A DNA stretch of 64,000 nucleotides from JAXMAZ01 sp046350115 (GTDB lineage: Bacteria; Planctomycetota; Planctomycetia; Gemmatales; Gemmataceae), in the NCBI GenBank assembly GCA_046350115.1, contig JAXMAZ010000014.1, positions 1 to 64,000 of the forward strand. Direction: 5' to 3'. Positions 24,592 to 32,931 of this stretch are shown here, piece by piece. Below the pieces are notes generated by a model. The model was not told the DNA's origin. It searched no databases and saw only the letters and a program-made list of their open reading frames with translations. The stretch's first letter is position 1. Every line of letters begins with the position of its first letter. The position numbers were made by a program, and so were the translations under genes.

Positions 24592-24702
24592 GTAGGGTGC
24601 GTGGAGCGAGGGCTTTGACGAGCGGAACGCACCGGCCCCGCAACGAGCGGAACCCGAGGGCCGGCGTCCCGGCGGTGCGTTCCGCCGAGCCTCCACGCAC
24701 CC
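24592..24702. repeat. GTAG-started palindrome, GGGTGCGTGGAG family
   Basis: The outer arms GGGTGCGTGGAG (24595-24606) and CTCCACGCACCC (24691-24702) and the inner arms GGAACGCACCG (24624) and CGGTGCGTTCC (24673) form an imperfect long hairpin. The left end is GTAG; the right end reads CGAC. An 18-bp piece of the right end occurs again at 57752-57769. Confidence 0.8.
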
Positions 24703-24738
24703 GACCCCGATCCGCCCCCGCGGTTTCAAAACGCCCTT

Positions 24739-25806
24739 TCAGACCGCGGCTTCGCTCAGATCCCGGTGCCCGGCCCAGCGGCCGCCGCTACGGTCGGACC
24801 GGCGGAAGGCGCCCAGCGCCCCGACGGCGACGGCCGCCAGCCCGGCGACGGCCAGCCCGCGGACGGCCGGGCTGAGTTCCCACCACCGGGTGTACGGGCT
24901 GGACCCGATGGACAGGTCGCCGAACGACCCGCGGCTGCTCCCCGTCCCGCCGGACGGGGCGGCCAGGTTGTCCTTCGGAACGGCCGGCTTGTCGGAGATC
25001 TGCTGTCGGGCGGCGGCGTCGTTGACCAGCAGCAGCCGGTCGAGCAGCCACGGGCTGAGCCGGTTGAGCAGGATGAACAGCCGGCCGGCCCCGCCGACCA
25101 CCACGTCCCGCTGCGGGGATTCGCACACGCACGCGATGGCGTCGGCCACCGCGGCCGGGTCGTAGGCCGGCGGGATCGGCTGCGGCCGCTTGCCCCCGAG
25201 CTTGGCCCGGGCGTGGTCGAAGAACGGGGTGTCGATCGAGCTGGGCATGACGTTCACCACCTCGACCCCCGCCCCCTCACGCTTCAGCTCCAGCCGCAGG
25301 GCGTCGGCGAACCCGATCAGCCCGTGCTTGCTGGCGCAGTACGCCGCCTGGAGGGGGACGCTGAACTTGCCCAGCACGCTGCTCACGTTCACGATCGTCC
25401 CGGCCCCCTGCCGCCGCATCACCGGCAGGGCCGCCTTCATCCCGTGGACCGCCCCGACCAGGTTGGTGTCCAGCACCCGTCGGATCTCGTCCACCCTGGC
25501 GTCTTCCACCCGGGCGTACTCGCTCACCCCGGCGTCGTTCACCCAGGTGTCGATCCGGCCGAACCGGCGGACCGCCTCGGCCGCCAGCCGCTCCACCTGG
25601 GCGAAGTCGGTCACGTCGGTCGGGACGACGTGGGCCTGCCCGCCGGCCGCCTGGACCTCCCGGGCCACGTCGTCCAGGGCTTCCGTGGTGCGGGCGGCGA
25701 GCACCACCCTGGCCCCGCGGCGGCCGAGGGTCAGGGCGGTCTCCCGGCCGATCCCGGACGACGCCCCGGTCAACACCACCACCTGCTCGCTCAGCGCCTT
25801 GGCCAT
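24739..25806 (-). CDS. short-chain dehydrogenase with C-terminal membrane anchor
   Basis: A 355-residue SDR. The Rossmann motif is VVVLTGASSGIGRETALTLG, the structural motif is NDAG in TWVNDAGVSEY, the catalytic Ser is in VNVSSVLGKFSVPL, and the active site is YCASK in QAAYCASKHGLIGFADALRL. The SDR core ends near 245. The remaining 110 residues include a Gly/Ser linker and one hydrophobic helix (LAVAGLAAVAVGALGAFRR) near the C-terminus, so the enzyme is probably tethered to the membrane. The substrate is unknown. It is the second gene of an operon with the DUF2231 protein, 24 bp upstream. Confidence 0.88.
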   Translation of the reverse strand: MAKALSEQVVVLTGASSGIGRETALTLGRRGARVVLAARTTEALDDVAREVQAAGGQAHVVPTDVTDFAQVERLAAEAVRRFGRIDTWVNDAGVSEYARVEDARVDEIRRVLDTNLVGAVHGMKAALPVMRRQGAGTIVNVSSVLGKFSVPLQAAYCASKHGLIGFADALRLELKREGAGVEVVNVMPSSIDTPFFDHARAKLGGKRPQPIPPAYDPAAVADAIACVCESPQRDVVVGGAGRLFILLNRLSPWLLDRLLLVNDAAARQQISDKPAVPKDNLAAPSGGTGSSRGSFGDLSIGSSPYTRWWELSPAVRGLAVAGLAAVAVGALGAFRRSDRSGGRWAGHRDLSEAAV

Positions 25807-25830
25807 GGCCGTTCTCCTTGGGGGATGTGA

Positions 25831-26352
25831 TCACACGGTCCCCGGCAGGCCGCGGCCACGGGACTGCTCGTGGGCCGGGCGGCCGGACAGGGAGTTCGGG
25901 GCGTTCGGGTGAGCGCCCGGGTCCACCCCGATGCCGAGCCGGTCCACCAGTTCCCCGCCCAGCCACGCCGTCACCCCGCCGACCGCCAGCCCGCCGGCCG
26001 CCAGCCCGACGGCCAGCCCGGACGGGTGGGCCGGGTCCGCCTGCCGGAAGTACCAGCTCGCCGCGTACAGCCCGACCACCCCGAACACGTTCCCCAGCCC
26101 GTGCCACAGCCCGATCGCCTTCGCCCGGGTGCCGCTCGGGATGGCCAGCCAGTCGATCGTCCCGGGGACCGCGGCGGCCAGCGCCCCGACCAGCCCGGCG
26201 GCGATCATCCAGTACGACACGGTGCCGAACTCGGCCCGGCCGGTGATCAGGTACACCGCGTCAAACACGACGGCCGTCACCAGCAGGCCGAGCGGGAACA
26301 CGACCAGCATCTGGTGGGACGCGTGCCCCAGGATCTTCGACCGGCTTTCCAT
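25831..26352 (-). CDS. DUF2231 membrane protein
   Basis: A 173-residue integral membrane protein starting MESRSKILGHASHQMLVVFP at 26352, with GGAGGAGG just upstream. The LGHxxHxMLVVFPLGLLVTA opening and four hydrophobic helices (VFDAVYLITG; YWMIAAGLVGALAAAVPGTI; VFGVVGLYAASWYF; GLAVGLAAGGLAVGGVTAWL) identify DUF2231. The conserved histidines near the N-terminus suggest metal or heme coordination, but no function is established. Often found in stress-related gene groups; here it heads an operon with an SDR. Confidence 0.85.
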   Translation of the reverse strand: MESRSKILGHASHQMLVVFPLGLLVTAVVFDAVYLITGRAEFGTVSYWMIAAGLVGALAAAVPGTIDWLAIPSGTRAKAIGLWHGLGNVFGVVGLYAASWYFRQADPAHPSGLAVGLAAGGLAVGGVTAWLGGELVDRLGIGVDPGAHPNAPNSLSGRPAHEQSRGRGLPGTV

Positions 26353-26478
26353 GGCGCCTCCTCCGGCGGGGTGAGCGAGCGGTGGCATCGGACCGGGGCA
26401 CTCGTCGCAACCGGCGTACCGAACCGGGCGGCACGGCCGTTGCCGTCACCGGGATCGCCCCCGATCCCGGAGTCACCC

Positions 26479-27354
26479 ATGCCCGCCGCGACCGAGTACC
26501 CGAAGCCCCCGCTGCCGCCGCAGTCCCAGCCGCACCCCGGGCTGGAATCGGAGATGTCCCCCCGGCCGAAGTACATGGGCGAGCGGTACAAGCCGGCCGG
26601 CAAGCTGGCCGGCAAGGCCGCACTCGTCACCGGCGGGGACTCCGGCATCGGCCGGGCGGTGGCCGTCCTGTACGCCCGGGAGGGGGCGGACGTGGCGATC
26701 GTCTACCTGCCCGTCGAGCAGTCCGACGCCGAGGAGACGCGGGCCGCGGTCGAGCAGGTCGGCCAGCGGTGCGTACTCATCCCCGGGGACGTGACCGACC
26801 CGAAGTTCTGCGAGGAGGCGGTCGAACGGGCGGTGAGTGAACTCGGCCGCCTGGACGTGCTGGTGAACAACGCCGCCTACCAGCAGCGGCAGAACAGCCT
26901 GGCCGAGATCACCGACGAGCAGTTGGACAAGACCTTCCGGACGAACATCTACGGCTACTTCTACATGGCCCGGGCGGCCCTCAAGCACCTGCACGCCGGG
27001 GCGGCGATCGTCAACACCGGGTCGATCACCGGGCTGGAGGGGAACAAGACCCTGATCGACTACGCCAGCACCAAGGGGGCGATCCACGCGTTCACGAAGT
27101 CGCTCGCCCAGAGCCTGGTGGAGCGGGGCATCCGGGTGAACTGTGTCGCCCCGGGGCCGATCTGGACCCCCTTCATCCCGAGCAGTGGGCCGCCCGAGCA
27201 GACGGCCCAGCACGGGGCGGACAACCCGATGTCACGGCCCGGCCAGCCGGAGGAGGTGGCCCCGGCGTTCGTCTTCTTCGCGTCCGACGCGGACAGCAGC
27301 TACATCACCGGGGAGGTGCTGAGCATCGTCGGCGGGCAGACGACGGCGGCCTGA
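26479..27354 (+). CDS. SDR oxidoreductase, general stress protein 39 / glucose 1-dehydrogenase type
   Basis: A 291-residue SDR. After a Pro-rich N-terminal tail (PKPPLPPQSQPHPGLESEMS) comes the NAD(P)-binding motif AALVTGGDSGIGRAVAVLYA, then LVNNAAYQQ, the catalytic Ser in AIVNTGSITGLEGN, YASTKGAIHAFTKSLA and the C-terminal EVLSIVGGQTT. The extended N-terminus and this exact motif set are typical of the YhdF/YdaD general-stress SDRs. It lies divergently from the DUF2231-SDR operon. Confidence 0.9.
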   Translation: MPAATEYPKPPLPPQSQPHPGLESEMSPRPKYMGERYKPAGKLAGKAALVTGGDSGIGRAVAVLYAREGADVAIVYLPVEQSDAEETRAAVEQVGQRCVLIPGDVTDPKFCEEAVERAVSELGRLDVLVNNAAYQQRQNSLAEITDEQLDKTFRTNIYGYFYMARAALKHLHAGAAIVNTGSITGLEGNKTLIDYASTKGAIHAFTKSLAQSLVERGIRVNCVAPGPIWTPFIPSSGPPEQTAQHGADNPMSRPGQPEEVAPAFVFFASDADSSYITGEVLSIVGGQTTAA

Positions 27355-27441
27355 CCGGCACCCGGTTTGCGACGGGTCTGGCGGATACGACGCCGGCCGT
27401 GCATCGGGTGTGACGGCCGGCCATCCTGAACGGAGACGATC

Positions 27442-27963
27442 ATGCACATGCGCACCATGGTAGGCACATTTCCCGACCGGGCGTCGGCGACGGACGCAGT
27501 CCGCGGGCTTCGCGCGGCCGGGTTCGCCGACAGCCAGATCGGGGTGATCGCCCGCAGCGAGCCGGCGGCCGTCCGGCACGACTCCGGCCTGGAACACGAC
27601 CCGACCGGCACCCGCTGGGAGGAGGGGACCGGGATCGGGGCGGCGGCGGGGGCTGTGACCGGCACCGGGCTGGGGCTGGCGGTGGCCGCCGGGCTGATCC
27701 CGGCGATCGGCCCGATCATCGCCGGCGGGACGCTGATGGCCCTGCTCGCCAGCGCCGGGGCCGGGGCGACCGCCGGGACGGTGATCGGCGGGCTGATCGG
27801 CCTGGGCATCCCGGAGGACGAGGCCCGCACCTACGAGGGCGAGTTCCAGAGCGGTCGCGTGCTGGTGACGGTCGAGGCCGGGCTGCGGTCCGAAGAGGCG
27901 AGCGACATCCTCCGCCGCCACGGCGGCACCGTCCGGGCGCACCTGGCCGGAGTGGGAGTCTGA
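27442..27963 (+). CDS. general stress protein 17M-like (YflT-domain) glycine-rich protein
   Basis: A 173-residue protein. The N-terminal 50 residues (TMVGTFPDRASATDAVRGLR, then FADSQIGVIAR) match the YflT/general stress 17M domain. The central part is a long Gly/Ala-rich hydrophobic stretch (GAAAGAVTGTGLGLAVAAGL and GAGATAGTVIGGLIGLGIPE) that may insert in the membrane. The C-terminus (EGEFQSGRVLVTVEAGLRSE) resembles a second half-domain. ATG 27442 is not preceded by an ideal ribosome-binding site. It is followed by an 18-bp stem hairpin shared with the convergent gene. Confidence 0.78.
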   Translation: MHMRTMVGTFPDRASATDAVRGLRAAGFADSQIGVIARSEPAAVRHDSGLEHDPTGTRWEEGTGIGAAAGAVTGTGLGLAVAAGLIPAIGPIIAGGTLMALLASAGAGATAGTVIGGLIGLGIPEDEARTYEGEFQSGRVLVTVEAGLRSEEASDILRRHGGTVRAHLAGVGV

Positions 27964-27973
27964 CCGGATCGAC

Positions 27974-28023
27974 GAGCGGGGGCGGAAGGCGGTGGCCGTG
28001 AGGCTCGCCTTCCGCCCCCGCTC
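27974..28023. terminator. bidirectional hairpin between convergent genes
   Basis: GAGCGGGGGCGGAAGGCG pairs perfectly with its reverse complement at 28006-28023 (18 bp, 14-base loop). There is no U-tract on either side. It lies exactly between the stop of the 17M-like gene and the stop of the small convergent gene. Confidence 0.65.
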
Positions 28024-28219
28024 ATCGTTCCGGCGGACACGGCACCCGCGTCTCGTTCTTGTAAACCCACCCCGGCGGGTCGCTCGCCGGGAACGACTCG
28101 ACAGACGCCTCGTACACCAAATCCAGCCGCCCGCCCTCACACCGGGCCAACCCCGGCTCTGGTTCAGGCGCGTCGTACACGGCCGGCGGGCTGACGGCCG
28201 GGATTACGGTCAACGACAT
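28022..28219 (-). CDS. small protein with ESFPASDPPxW motif
   Basis: A 65-residue protein starting MSLTVIPAVSPPAVYD at 28219, with a near-perfect AGGAGGTG ribosome-binding site. The C-terminal half contains EASVESFPASDPPGW, a short conserved motif found in many small stress-linked proteins of soil bacteria. No fold or function is known. The stop lies in the terminator hairpin shared with the 17M-like gene. Confidence 0.7.
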   Translation of the reverse strand: MSLTVIPAVSPPAVYDAPEPEPGLARCEGGRLDLVYEASVESFPASDPPGWVYKNETRVPCPPER

Positions 28220-28267
28220 AACTCGCACCTCCTGGGGCCACCGTGCTGATGCGAGTCTCGTGCCGGC

Positions 28268-30196
28268 TCAGTACACGATCCGCTTGCCGCCGCTGACCCG
28301 CCCGCTCCGGTGATGGACCGGGACGTCTGTCAGCTCAGGGGCCAGCACCACGGCCGCCTCGCCGGCCACCCGCCACCCCTCGGCCGCGGATTCCACCGGC
28401 CCCGTCCCGCTGCCGTCGTACCGCGGGTCTTCGGTGGAGAGCACCACCCGCCACCGGTGCCCGACCGGCGGGGCGAGCAGCGGCTCCGGGCAGGTCAGGA
28501 GGTGCAGGTCGCGGCCGAGGTTGACGACCAGCAGCCGGTCCCCGGCGTCGGCGAAGAACCGCAGGACGAACGCCTGCTCGCCGAGCACGGCCCCGTCCAC
28601 CCCGCGGGGCTTCTGCGAGCGGAACGCCGGGTCGTCCCGGCGGAGGCGGAGGAGGTCTTTGGTCAGCCGGTAAACCGGGGCGTGCTGCTCCCGCTCGGCG
28701 GGGTCCAGCTTGCACCGCTCGAACGTCGCCACGCTCTCCGGGTCGGCGAACACCTCTTTCATGGCCGGGTCGGTGAGCGCCCGGAACTGGGCCAGGAACT
28801 CGACCCGCCCGGCCTGGACCAGCCTGGCCAACTCCGGGCTGTGGTCGGCGAAGTAGAAGAACGGGGCGCTGGCCGCGAACTCCTGCCCCTGGAACAGCAT
28901 CGGGGTGCCGGGGGCGAGAAGCAACAGCGCCTGCATCGCCCGGTAGCGGCCGGGGCTGGTGAGCTGGTGCGCCCGCCGGCCGCGGCCGCTGTTGGCCACC
29001 TGGTCGTGGTTCTGGGTGAAGGTGACGAAGTGGGCCGGCGGCAGGTCCAGGGCCGGGTGGCCCCGCCGCTTCTCCTGCCAGGAGTACCACTGGCCCTGGT
29101 ACAGATACCCGTACTTGACCGCCGAGATCAGCTCCTGGGGGCTACCCAGGTAGTCGGTGTAGTACGCCTCGTTCCGGCCGGTCAGGGCGACCATCGCCGA
29201 GTGGTGGAAGTCGTCGTTCCACAGGGCGTCCAGCCCGTACCCCCCCTCCCCCTCCGGCCGGACCAGTTCGGTGTGCTGCGGCTCGTTCTCGTTCACCACG
29301 ATGGTGGACCGCCTCCCGGCCGCCTGCCGCACCCGCCGGCCGATCTCGGTCAGAATGTGCCGCTCCGGCGGGGCGTCGTCGTAGACGTTCTGGGTGGCGT
29401 CCAGCCGCAGCCCGTCGAGGTGGAACTCGTCGACCCAGTACCCGGCGTTCGCGACGAAGAACTCGCGGACCGGGCCGCAGTCGTCGCCGTCGTAGTTGAT
29501 CGCCTCCCCCCACTCGGTCGTGTGCTTGGCGGTGAAGTACGCCGGGCTGAACTGTTTCAGGTAGTTCCCGTCCGGGCCGAGGTGGTTGTACACCACGTCC
29601 AGGATCACCCCCAGGCCGTGCTTGTGAGCGGTGTCCACGAACCGGCGGAAGTCGTCCGGCCGGCCGTAGAGGCGGGTCGGGGCGAACAGGTCCACCCCGT
29701 CGTACCCCCAGCCGAACCGGCCGGGGAACTCGGCCACCGGCATGACCTCGAGGCAGGTGATGCCGCACGCGGCCAGCTCCGGCAGCTCGCGCTCGGCCGC
29801 CGCCCAGGTGCCGTACCGGGTGAACGTGCCGACATGCAGCTCGTAGAGCACCTGGCCTTCCAGCTTCACGCCGGGCCAGTCGGCGTCGGTCCAGGGGAAG
29901 GCGGCGGGGTCGATCACCTCGGACGGGCCGTGCGGGCCGTCCGGCTGGAACCGGCTGGCCGGGTCCGGGTACGCCTCCCCGCCGTCCAGCCGGTAGCGGT
30001 ATCGGGCGCCAACAGAGGCCTGTCGCACCAGCCCGGAAAAGTAGCCGTTCCCCTCCGGTTCGAGCGGGGCCGGTCCGCCCCCGTGGCCGTCGAACACCAC
30101 CTCCACCCGGGACCGGGCCGGCGCCCACACCCGGAAGTGAACCCCGCCGCCGGGCCGCACCTCGGCCCCGACGGGCAACCTGCGAGCGTTTGACAT
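28268..30196 (-). CDS. treZ: malto-oligosyltrehalose trehalohydrolase
   Basis: A 642-residue GH13 enzyme that releases trehalose from maltooligosyl trehalose. Start 30196 (MSNARRLPVGAEVR) was chosen over longer frames that lack conservation. The N-terminal CBM48/E-set (VHFRVWAPARSRVEVVFDGH) is followed by the (beta/alpha)8 domain: GITCLEVMPVAEFPGRFGWG, LGVILDVVYNHLGPDGNYL, the nucleophile Asp in LDGLRLDATQNVYD, the acid Glu in STIVVNENEPQH and the second Asp in FTQNHDQVANSGRG. The C-terminal beta domain begins near 560. Trehalose protects against desiccation and osmotic stress. A TreY synthase is not in this window. Confidence 0.95.
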   Translation of the reverse strand: MSNARRLPVGAEVRPGGGVHFRVWAPARSRVEVVFDGHGGGPAPLEPEGNGYFSGLVRQASVGARYRYRLDGGEAYPDPASRFQPDGPHGPSEVIDPAAFPWTDADWPGVKLEGQVLYELHVGTFTRYGTWAAAERELPELAACGITCLEVMPVAEFPGRFGWGYDGVDLFAPTRLYGRPDDFRRFVDTAHKHGLGVILDVVYNHLGPDGNYLKQFSPAYFTAKHTTEWGEAINYDGDDCGPVREFFVANAGYWVDEFHLDGLRLDATQNVYDDAPPERHILTEIGRRVRQAAGRRSTIVVNENEPQHTELVRPEGEGGYGLDALWNDDFHHSAMVALTGRNEAYYTDYLGSPQELISAVKYGYLYQGQWYSWQEKRRGHPALDLPPAHFVTFTQNHDQVANSGRGRRAHQLTSPGRYRAMQALLLLAPGTPMLFQGQEFAASAPFFYFADHSPELARLVQAGRVEFLAQFRALTDPAMKEVFADPESVATFERCKLDPAEREQHAPVYRLTKDLLRLRRDDPAFRSQKPRGVDGAVLGEQAFVLRFFADAGDRLLVVNLGRDLHLLTCPEPLLAPPVGHRWRVVLSTEDPRYDGSGTGPVESAAEGWRVAGEAAVVLAPELTDVPVHHRSGRVSGGKRIVY

Positions 30197-30388
30197 CGAA
30201 CCGTGGCTCCTGACGGGTCTGATCCGACGCCCTATCTGTTGTCTCGCGCGGCCGGCCCGGCCAGCGGAAAATATGTCCGCCGCCCCGGCGAACTGTGTAA
30301 CGGGGGTGAAAGGTGGCCGGCCGGGGCGGGTGAATCCCACCGGGCCGGCGCCGTTCGCCGACCCACCCTTAGCTGCCGAGGGAGTGTC

Positions 30389-30676
30389 ATGTCGAATCAG
30401 AATCCGAAGCCGATCCCGATCGGCGGACCGGCCGTCGCGGTGGCCATTGCCGCCGCCGTCATCGGAGCGGTCGGGCTCGGCCCGACCGCCGTGGGCTGGG
30501 TGCAAGCCGCCCGCGCCCAGTCCGCGGAGGACCAGTCCGCCCCGGCCCCGCCGGCCCCACGACGGGTGCCGCCGAAGGCGATCGAGGACGCCGCCCTAGA
30601 CCCCGCCCGCACAGTATGGGTCTGCGAAGCACCGCTCGACCTCCGCCCGTTCGAGCTGCATTCCGCGGGCCTGTAA
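30389..30676 (+). CDS. small hypothetical membrane or exported protein
   Basis: A 95-residue protein. GGAG is nine bases before ATG 30389. After MSNQNPKPIPIGG there is one hydrophobic segment (PAVAVAIAAAVIGAVGLGPT) that could be a signal or anchor, then an Ala/Pro-rich tail. The last 27 residues overlap the convergent gene 30596-30850 on the other strand, so one of the two may be misannotated. No family is recognised. Confidence 0.45.
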   Translation: MSNQNPKPIPIGGPAVAVAIAAAVIGAVGLGPTAVGWVQAARAQSAEDQSAPAPPAPRRVPPKAIEDAALDPARTVWVCEAPLDLRPFELHSAGL

Positions 30677-30850
30677 CTCGGCCCACACCGCGTCCGCGGT
30701 GGCCGACGGGCCGAGCCGGTTTTTCGTCTCCTGGATCGCCCGCCGCACCCCGAGGATCGCCTCGCGGGGCGGCCCCGCCGCCGGGTCGCTCGTGCCCCAG
30801 TGGCTCTCCGGAGACCCCACGGCCGGCCCGCCGGCGTCGTTCGTCGCCAT
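30596..30850 (-). CDS. small hypothetical protein
   Basis: An 84-residue protein starting MATNDAGGPAVGSPESHWG with a strong GAGGAGGGGGAG ribosome-binding site. The second half (REAILGVRRAIQETKNRLGP, then VWAELQARGMQLERAEVERC) looks like a three-helix domain. No family is recognised. It overlaps the convergent gene at 30389-30676 by about 80 bp. The ribosome-binding site favours this one as the real gene if only one is expressed. Confidence 0.55.
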   Translation of the reverse strand: MATNDAGGPAVGSPESHWGTSDPAAGPPREAILGVRRAIQETKNRLGPSATADAVWAELQARGMQLERAEVERCFADPYCAGGV

Positions 30851-30982
30851 CTCCCCCTCCTCGTGGTGTGGGCGGGAGTGGCGACCGCAAACCGGGTGCC
30901 CGGCGGGCCGAATGCCGGCACCGATCCGCTCCCTGCCCCCCTCTAACCGTGTGTCCGAACGACACACGGGGAGGGGGAAGTT

Positions 30983-31885
30983 ATGGTTGCTCATCGAAAA
31001 CCGGCCCGGGCCGACACCCTGCCGCTGAGCAACGCGGTCGCGGCCAACCGGCTGGATCGGGCCGCGGACCTGTTAGAGGGCCGGGGCGCGAACCCGTTCC
31101 GGGTGAAGGCGTACCGGGCGGCGGCGGAGACGGTGCGACGGCTGACCCAACCGGCGGTCGACATCCTGCGGGCCGGCGGGCGGCGGGCGCTCATGGAGCT
31201 GCCGGCCATCGGCCCGCGGCTGGCGGTCACGCTGGAAGGGCTGCTGCTCACCGGCCACATCCCGCAAGTGGAAGCCCTGGGGGACCGGCCGGAAGACCTG
31301 TTCGCCACCCTGAGCGGGGTCGGGCCGGAGACGGCCAGGCGGATCGCCGACGCCCTACACGTCGAGACGCTGGAGGAGCTGGAGCGGGCCGCCTACGACG
31401 GCCGGCTGGCCACCGTCCCGGGGCTGGGGCCGAAGCGGCTGCGGGGCATCCGAGAGGCACTCGCCGGGCGGTTCCGCCGGCCGGTCGGTGGGCCGACCGC
31501 TTCCCCGCCGCCGGTGGAAGACATCCTGGAGGTGGACGCCGCCTACCGCGACCGGGCCGGCCGCGGGCTGTTGCGGCGGATCGCCCCGCGGCGGTTCAAC
31601 CCGTCCGGCGAGGCGTGGCTGCCGGTGCTCAAGACCCGCAAACACGGATACCGCTACCGGGCGCTGTACAGCAACACCGCGGCCGCCCACCGGCTCGCGA
31701 AGGAGCACGACTGGGTGGTGGTGTACTTCGAGCAGGCCGGGGCCACCGGCCAGTGCACGGTCGTGACCGAAACCGGCGGTCCGCTCGCCGGCCGGCGGGT
31801 GGTCCGCGGCCGGGAGGCGGAATCCGCCCGCCACTACGGGATCGGGCCGGGCCAGCCGTCCCTGTTCGACCCGCCGGGGGCGTGA
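30983..31885 (+). CDS. helix-hairpin-helix protein resembling the DNA polymerase X N-terminal region
   Basis: A 300-residue protein preceded by GGGAGGGGGAAG. Residues 10-100 resemble the 8-kDa lyase-like domain of family X polymerases (NPFRVKAYRAAAETVRRLTQ; ALMELPAIGPRLAVTLEGLL). Residues 105-165 add two more HhH motifs (LFATLSGVGPETARRIADAL; LATVPGLGPKRLRGIREALA). The polymerase palm (DxD) is absent. The C-terminal 130 residues (LKTRKHGYRYRALYSNTAAA) have no clear family. It probably binds DNA, possibly in repair, and sits in a stress-related gene group. Confidence 0.75.
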   Translation: MVAHRKPARADTLPLSNAVAANRLDRAADLLEGRGANPFRVKAYRAAAETVRRLTQPAVDILRAGGRRALMELPAIGPRLAVTLEGLLLTGHIPQVEALGDRPEDLFATLSGVGPETARRIADALHVETLEELERAAYDGRLATVPGLGPKRLRGIREALAGRFRRPVGGPTASPPPVEDILEVDAAYRDRAGRGLLRRIAPRRFNPSGEAWLPVLKTRKHGYRYRALYSNTAAAHRLAKEHDWVVVYFEQAGATGQCTVVTETGGPLAGRRVVRGREAESARHYGIGPGQPSLFDPPGA

Positions 31886-31905
31886 ACCGTTCGCCCCCCG
31901 GTCGG

Positions 31906-32118
31906 CTACCGGTCCGGCTCGTAGGAGGTCGGAGCCGAGTTCTGGTACGCCTCGTCGGCCACGTCCAGATAGATCAGCGCCTCGTCCTCGTCGGCGATCG
32001 CCTCGGCCTCCGCCACGGTCAGCCCCTCGGCCGGGCCGTCCAACCGGTCCGGGTGCTTCCGCAGGGTCAGGTTGTGCTTCTCCGCGAACTCGATCGCGCT
32101 GAACCCGGTCAGCCGCAT
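31906..32118 (-). CDS. small conserved-looking hypothetical protein
   Basis: A 70-residue acidic protein starting MRLTGFSAIEFAEKHNLTLR with GGAGG before the ATG. The middle reads EGLTVAEAEAIADEDEALIY. Similar short proteins occur beside stress genes in planctomycetes, but no function is known. It is immediately downstream (14 bp) of the HPF-like gene, probably in the same operon. Confidence 0.6.
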   Translation of the reverse strand: MRLTGFSAIEFAEKHNLTLRKHPDRLDGPAEGLTVAEAEAIADEDEALIYLDVADEAYQNSAPTSYEPDR

Positions 32119-32132
32119 GGGATGTCCTCCGG

Positions 32133-32864
32133 TCAGGGGGTGAGGGCGGCCGTGCGGGCCATGTTCACGTTCTCCAACTCGCCGTCCAGGTCGTGCTCGA
32201 ACGCCTTGACCTCAGCCGCGATCAGCGATTCAAACCAGGTGCCGAGCGGCACGTCATGGGGCCGGTGGTCGAACCCGTCGAACGCGGCCAGCAGCACCCC
32301 GTCCGTCAGGTCGGCGACGGTCAACTTGCGGCCCATCAGCGCCTGCACCGCCGGGTGCCGCTCGACCCACCGGCCGGCCCGCAGCCGCAACCCGTCCTCG
32401 TATGGGGTGACGGCCGCCCGAAAGGCGGCGAAGTCGCCGGCCTCGGCCGCCGCCGCCAGTGCGGCCACGTCCACCGGGGCGGACGGGATCAGCGGCTCGT
32501 CGGTGTGCTGCTCCTGCTTCCGCCGTTCGGCCGTCCGGCCGAGCTGGTCCTTGAACCCCTTCAGGCTGTCCGTCAGGGCGGCCAACGCCCGGTCGAACGC
32601 GGTATACAAGCTCGGGTCGTGGTCGCTGGTGACGAGCGTCGTCCCGTCCAGCAGCAGGGTCAGCTTGACCGAGTAGTCGTTGCTCCGGCTGTTCCGCTCG
32701 ATCAGCACCCGCAGGTCGTGTTGGGGGAAGTTCCGCACCTGGTCGGCCAGCCCGTCCAGGGCCGCCCGCATCTCGTCCAGTTCGGCCGCGGCCGGCTGGC
32801 ACTGGTGGGCGTCGAAGGTGACGAGCAAGGCGGCTCGGTCGGTCGGGGCGGTCCGTCCGTTCAT
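32133..32864 (-). CDS. HPF/RaiA-like protein with sigma-70-like C-terminal helix
   Basis: A 243-residue protein starting MNGRTAPTDRAALLVTFDAH with GAGGAG upstream. Residues 45-115 (LRVLIERNSRSNDYSVKLTL, then LVTSDHDPSLYTAFDRALAA, then LKGFKDQLGR) follow the strand-helix order of ribosome hibernation factor HPF/RaiA. The C-terminal 90 residues include LTVADLTDGVLLAAFDGFDH, which looks like the DLxQEALLxAFxxF part of sigma-70 region 2, although the promoter-contacting residues are not apparent. HPF-type proteins stabilise inactive ribosomes in stress. The fused helix may be a regulatory or dimerisation module; this is inference. Confidence 0.65.
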   Translation of the reverse strand: MNGRTAPTDRAALLVTFDAHQCQPAAAELDEMRAALDGLADQVRNFPQHDLRVLIERNSRSNDYSVKLTLLLDGTTLVTSDHDPSLYTAFDRALAALTDSLKGFKDQLGRTAERRKQEQHTDEPLIPSAPVDVAALAAAAEAGDFAAFRAAVTPYEDGLRLRAGRWVERHPAVQALMGRKLTVADLTDGVLLAAFDGFDHRPHDVPLGTWFESLIAAEVKAFEHDLDGELENVNMARTAALTP

Positions 32865-32931
32865 GTGGCGGTCTCCTCGCCGGTTGTGTCCGCCGGTGTG
32901 AACTGCAGTTCCCGTTCCGAACCTGTACGAG

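Noticed and set aside
30197..30505. N-terminal extension of the treZ frame
   Set aside because: Residues are unconserved, and treZ homology begins at MSNARRLPVG.
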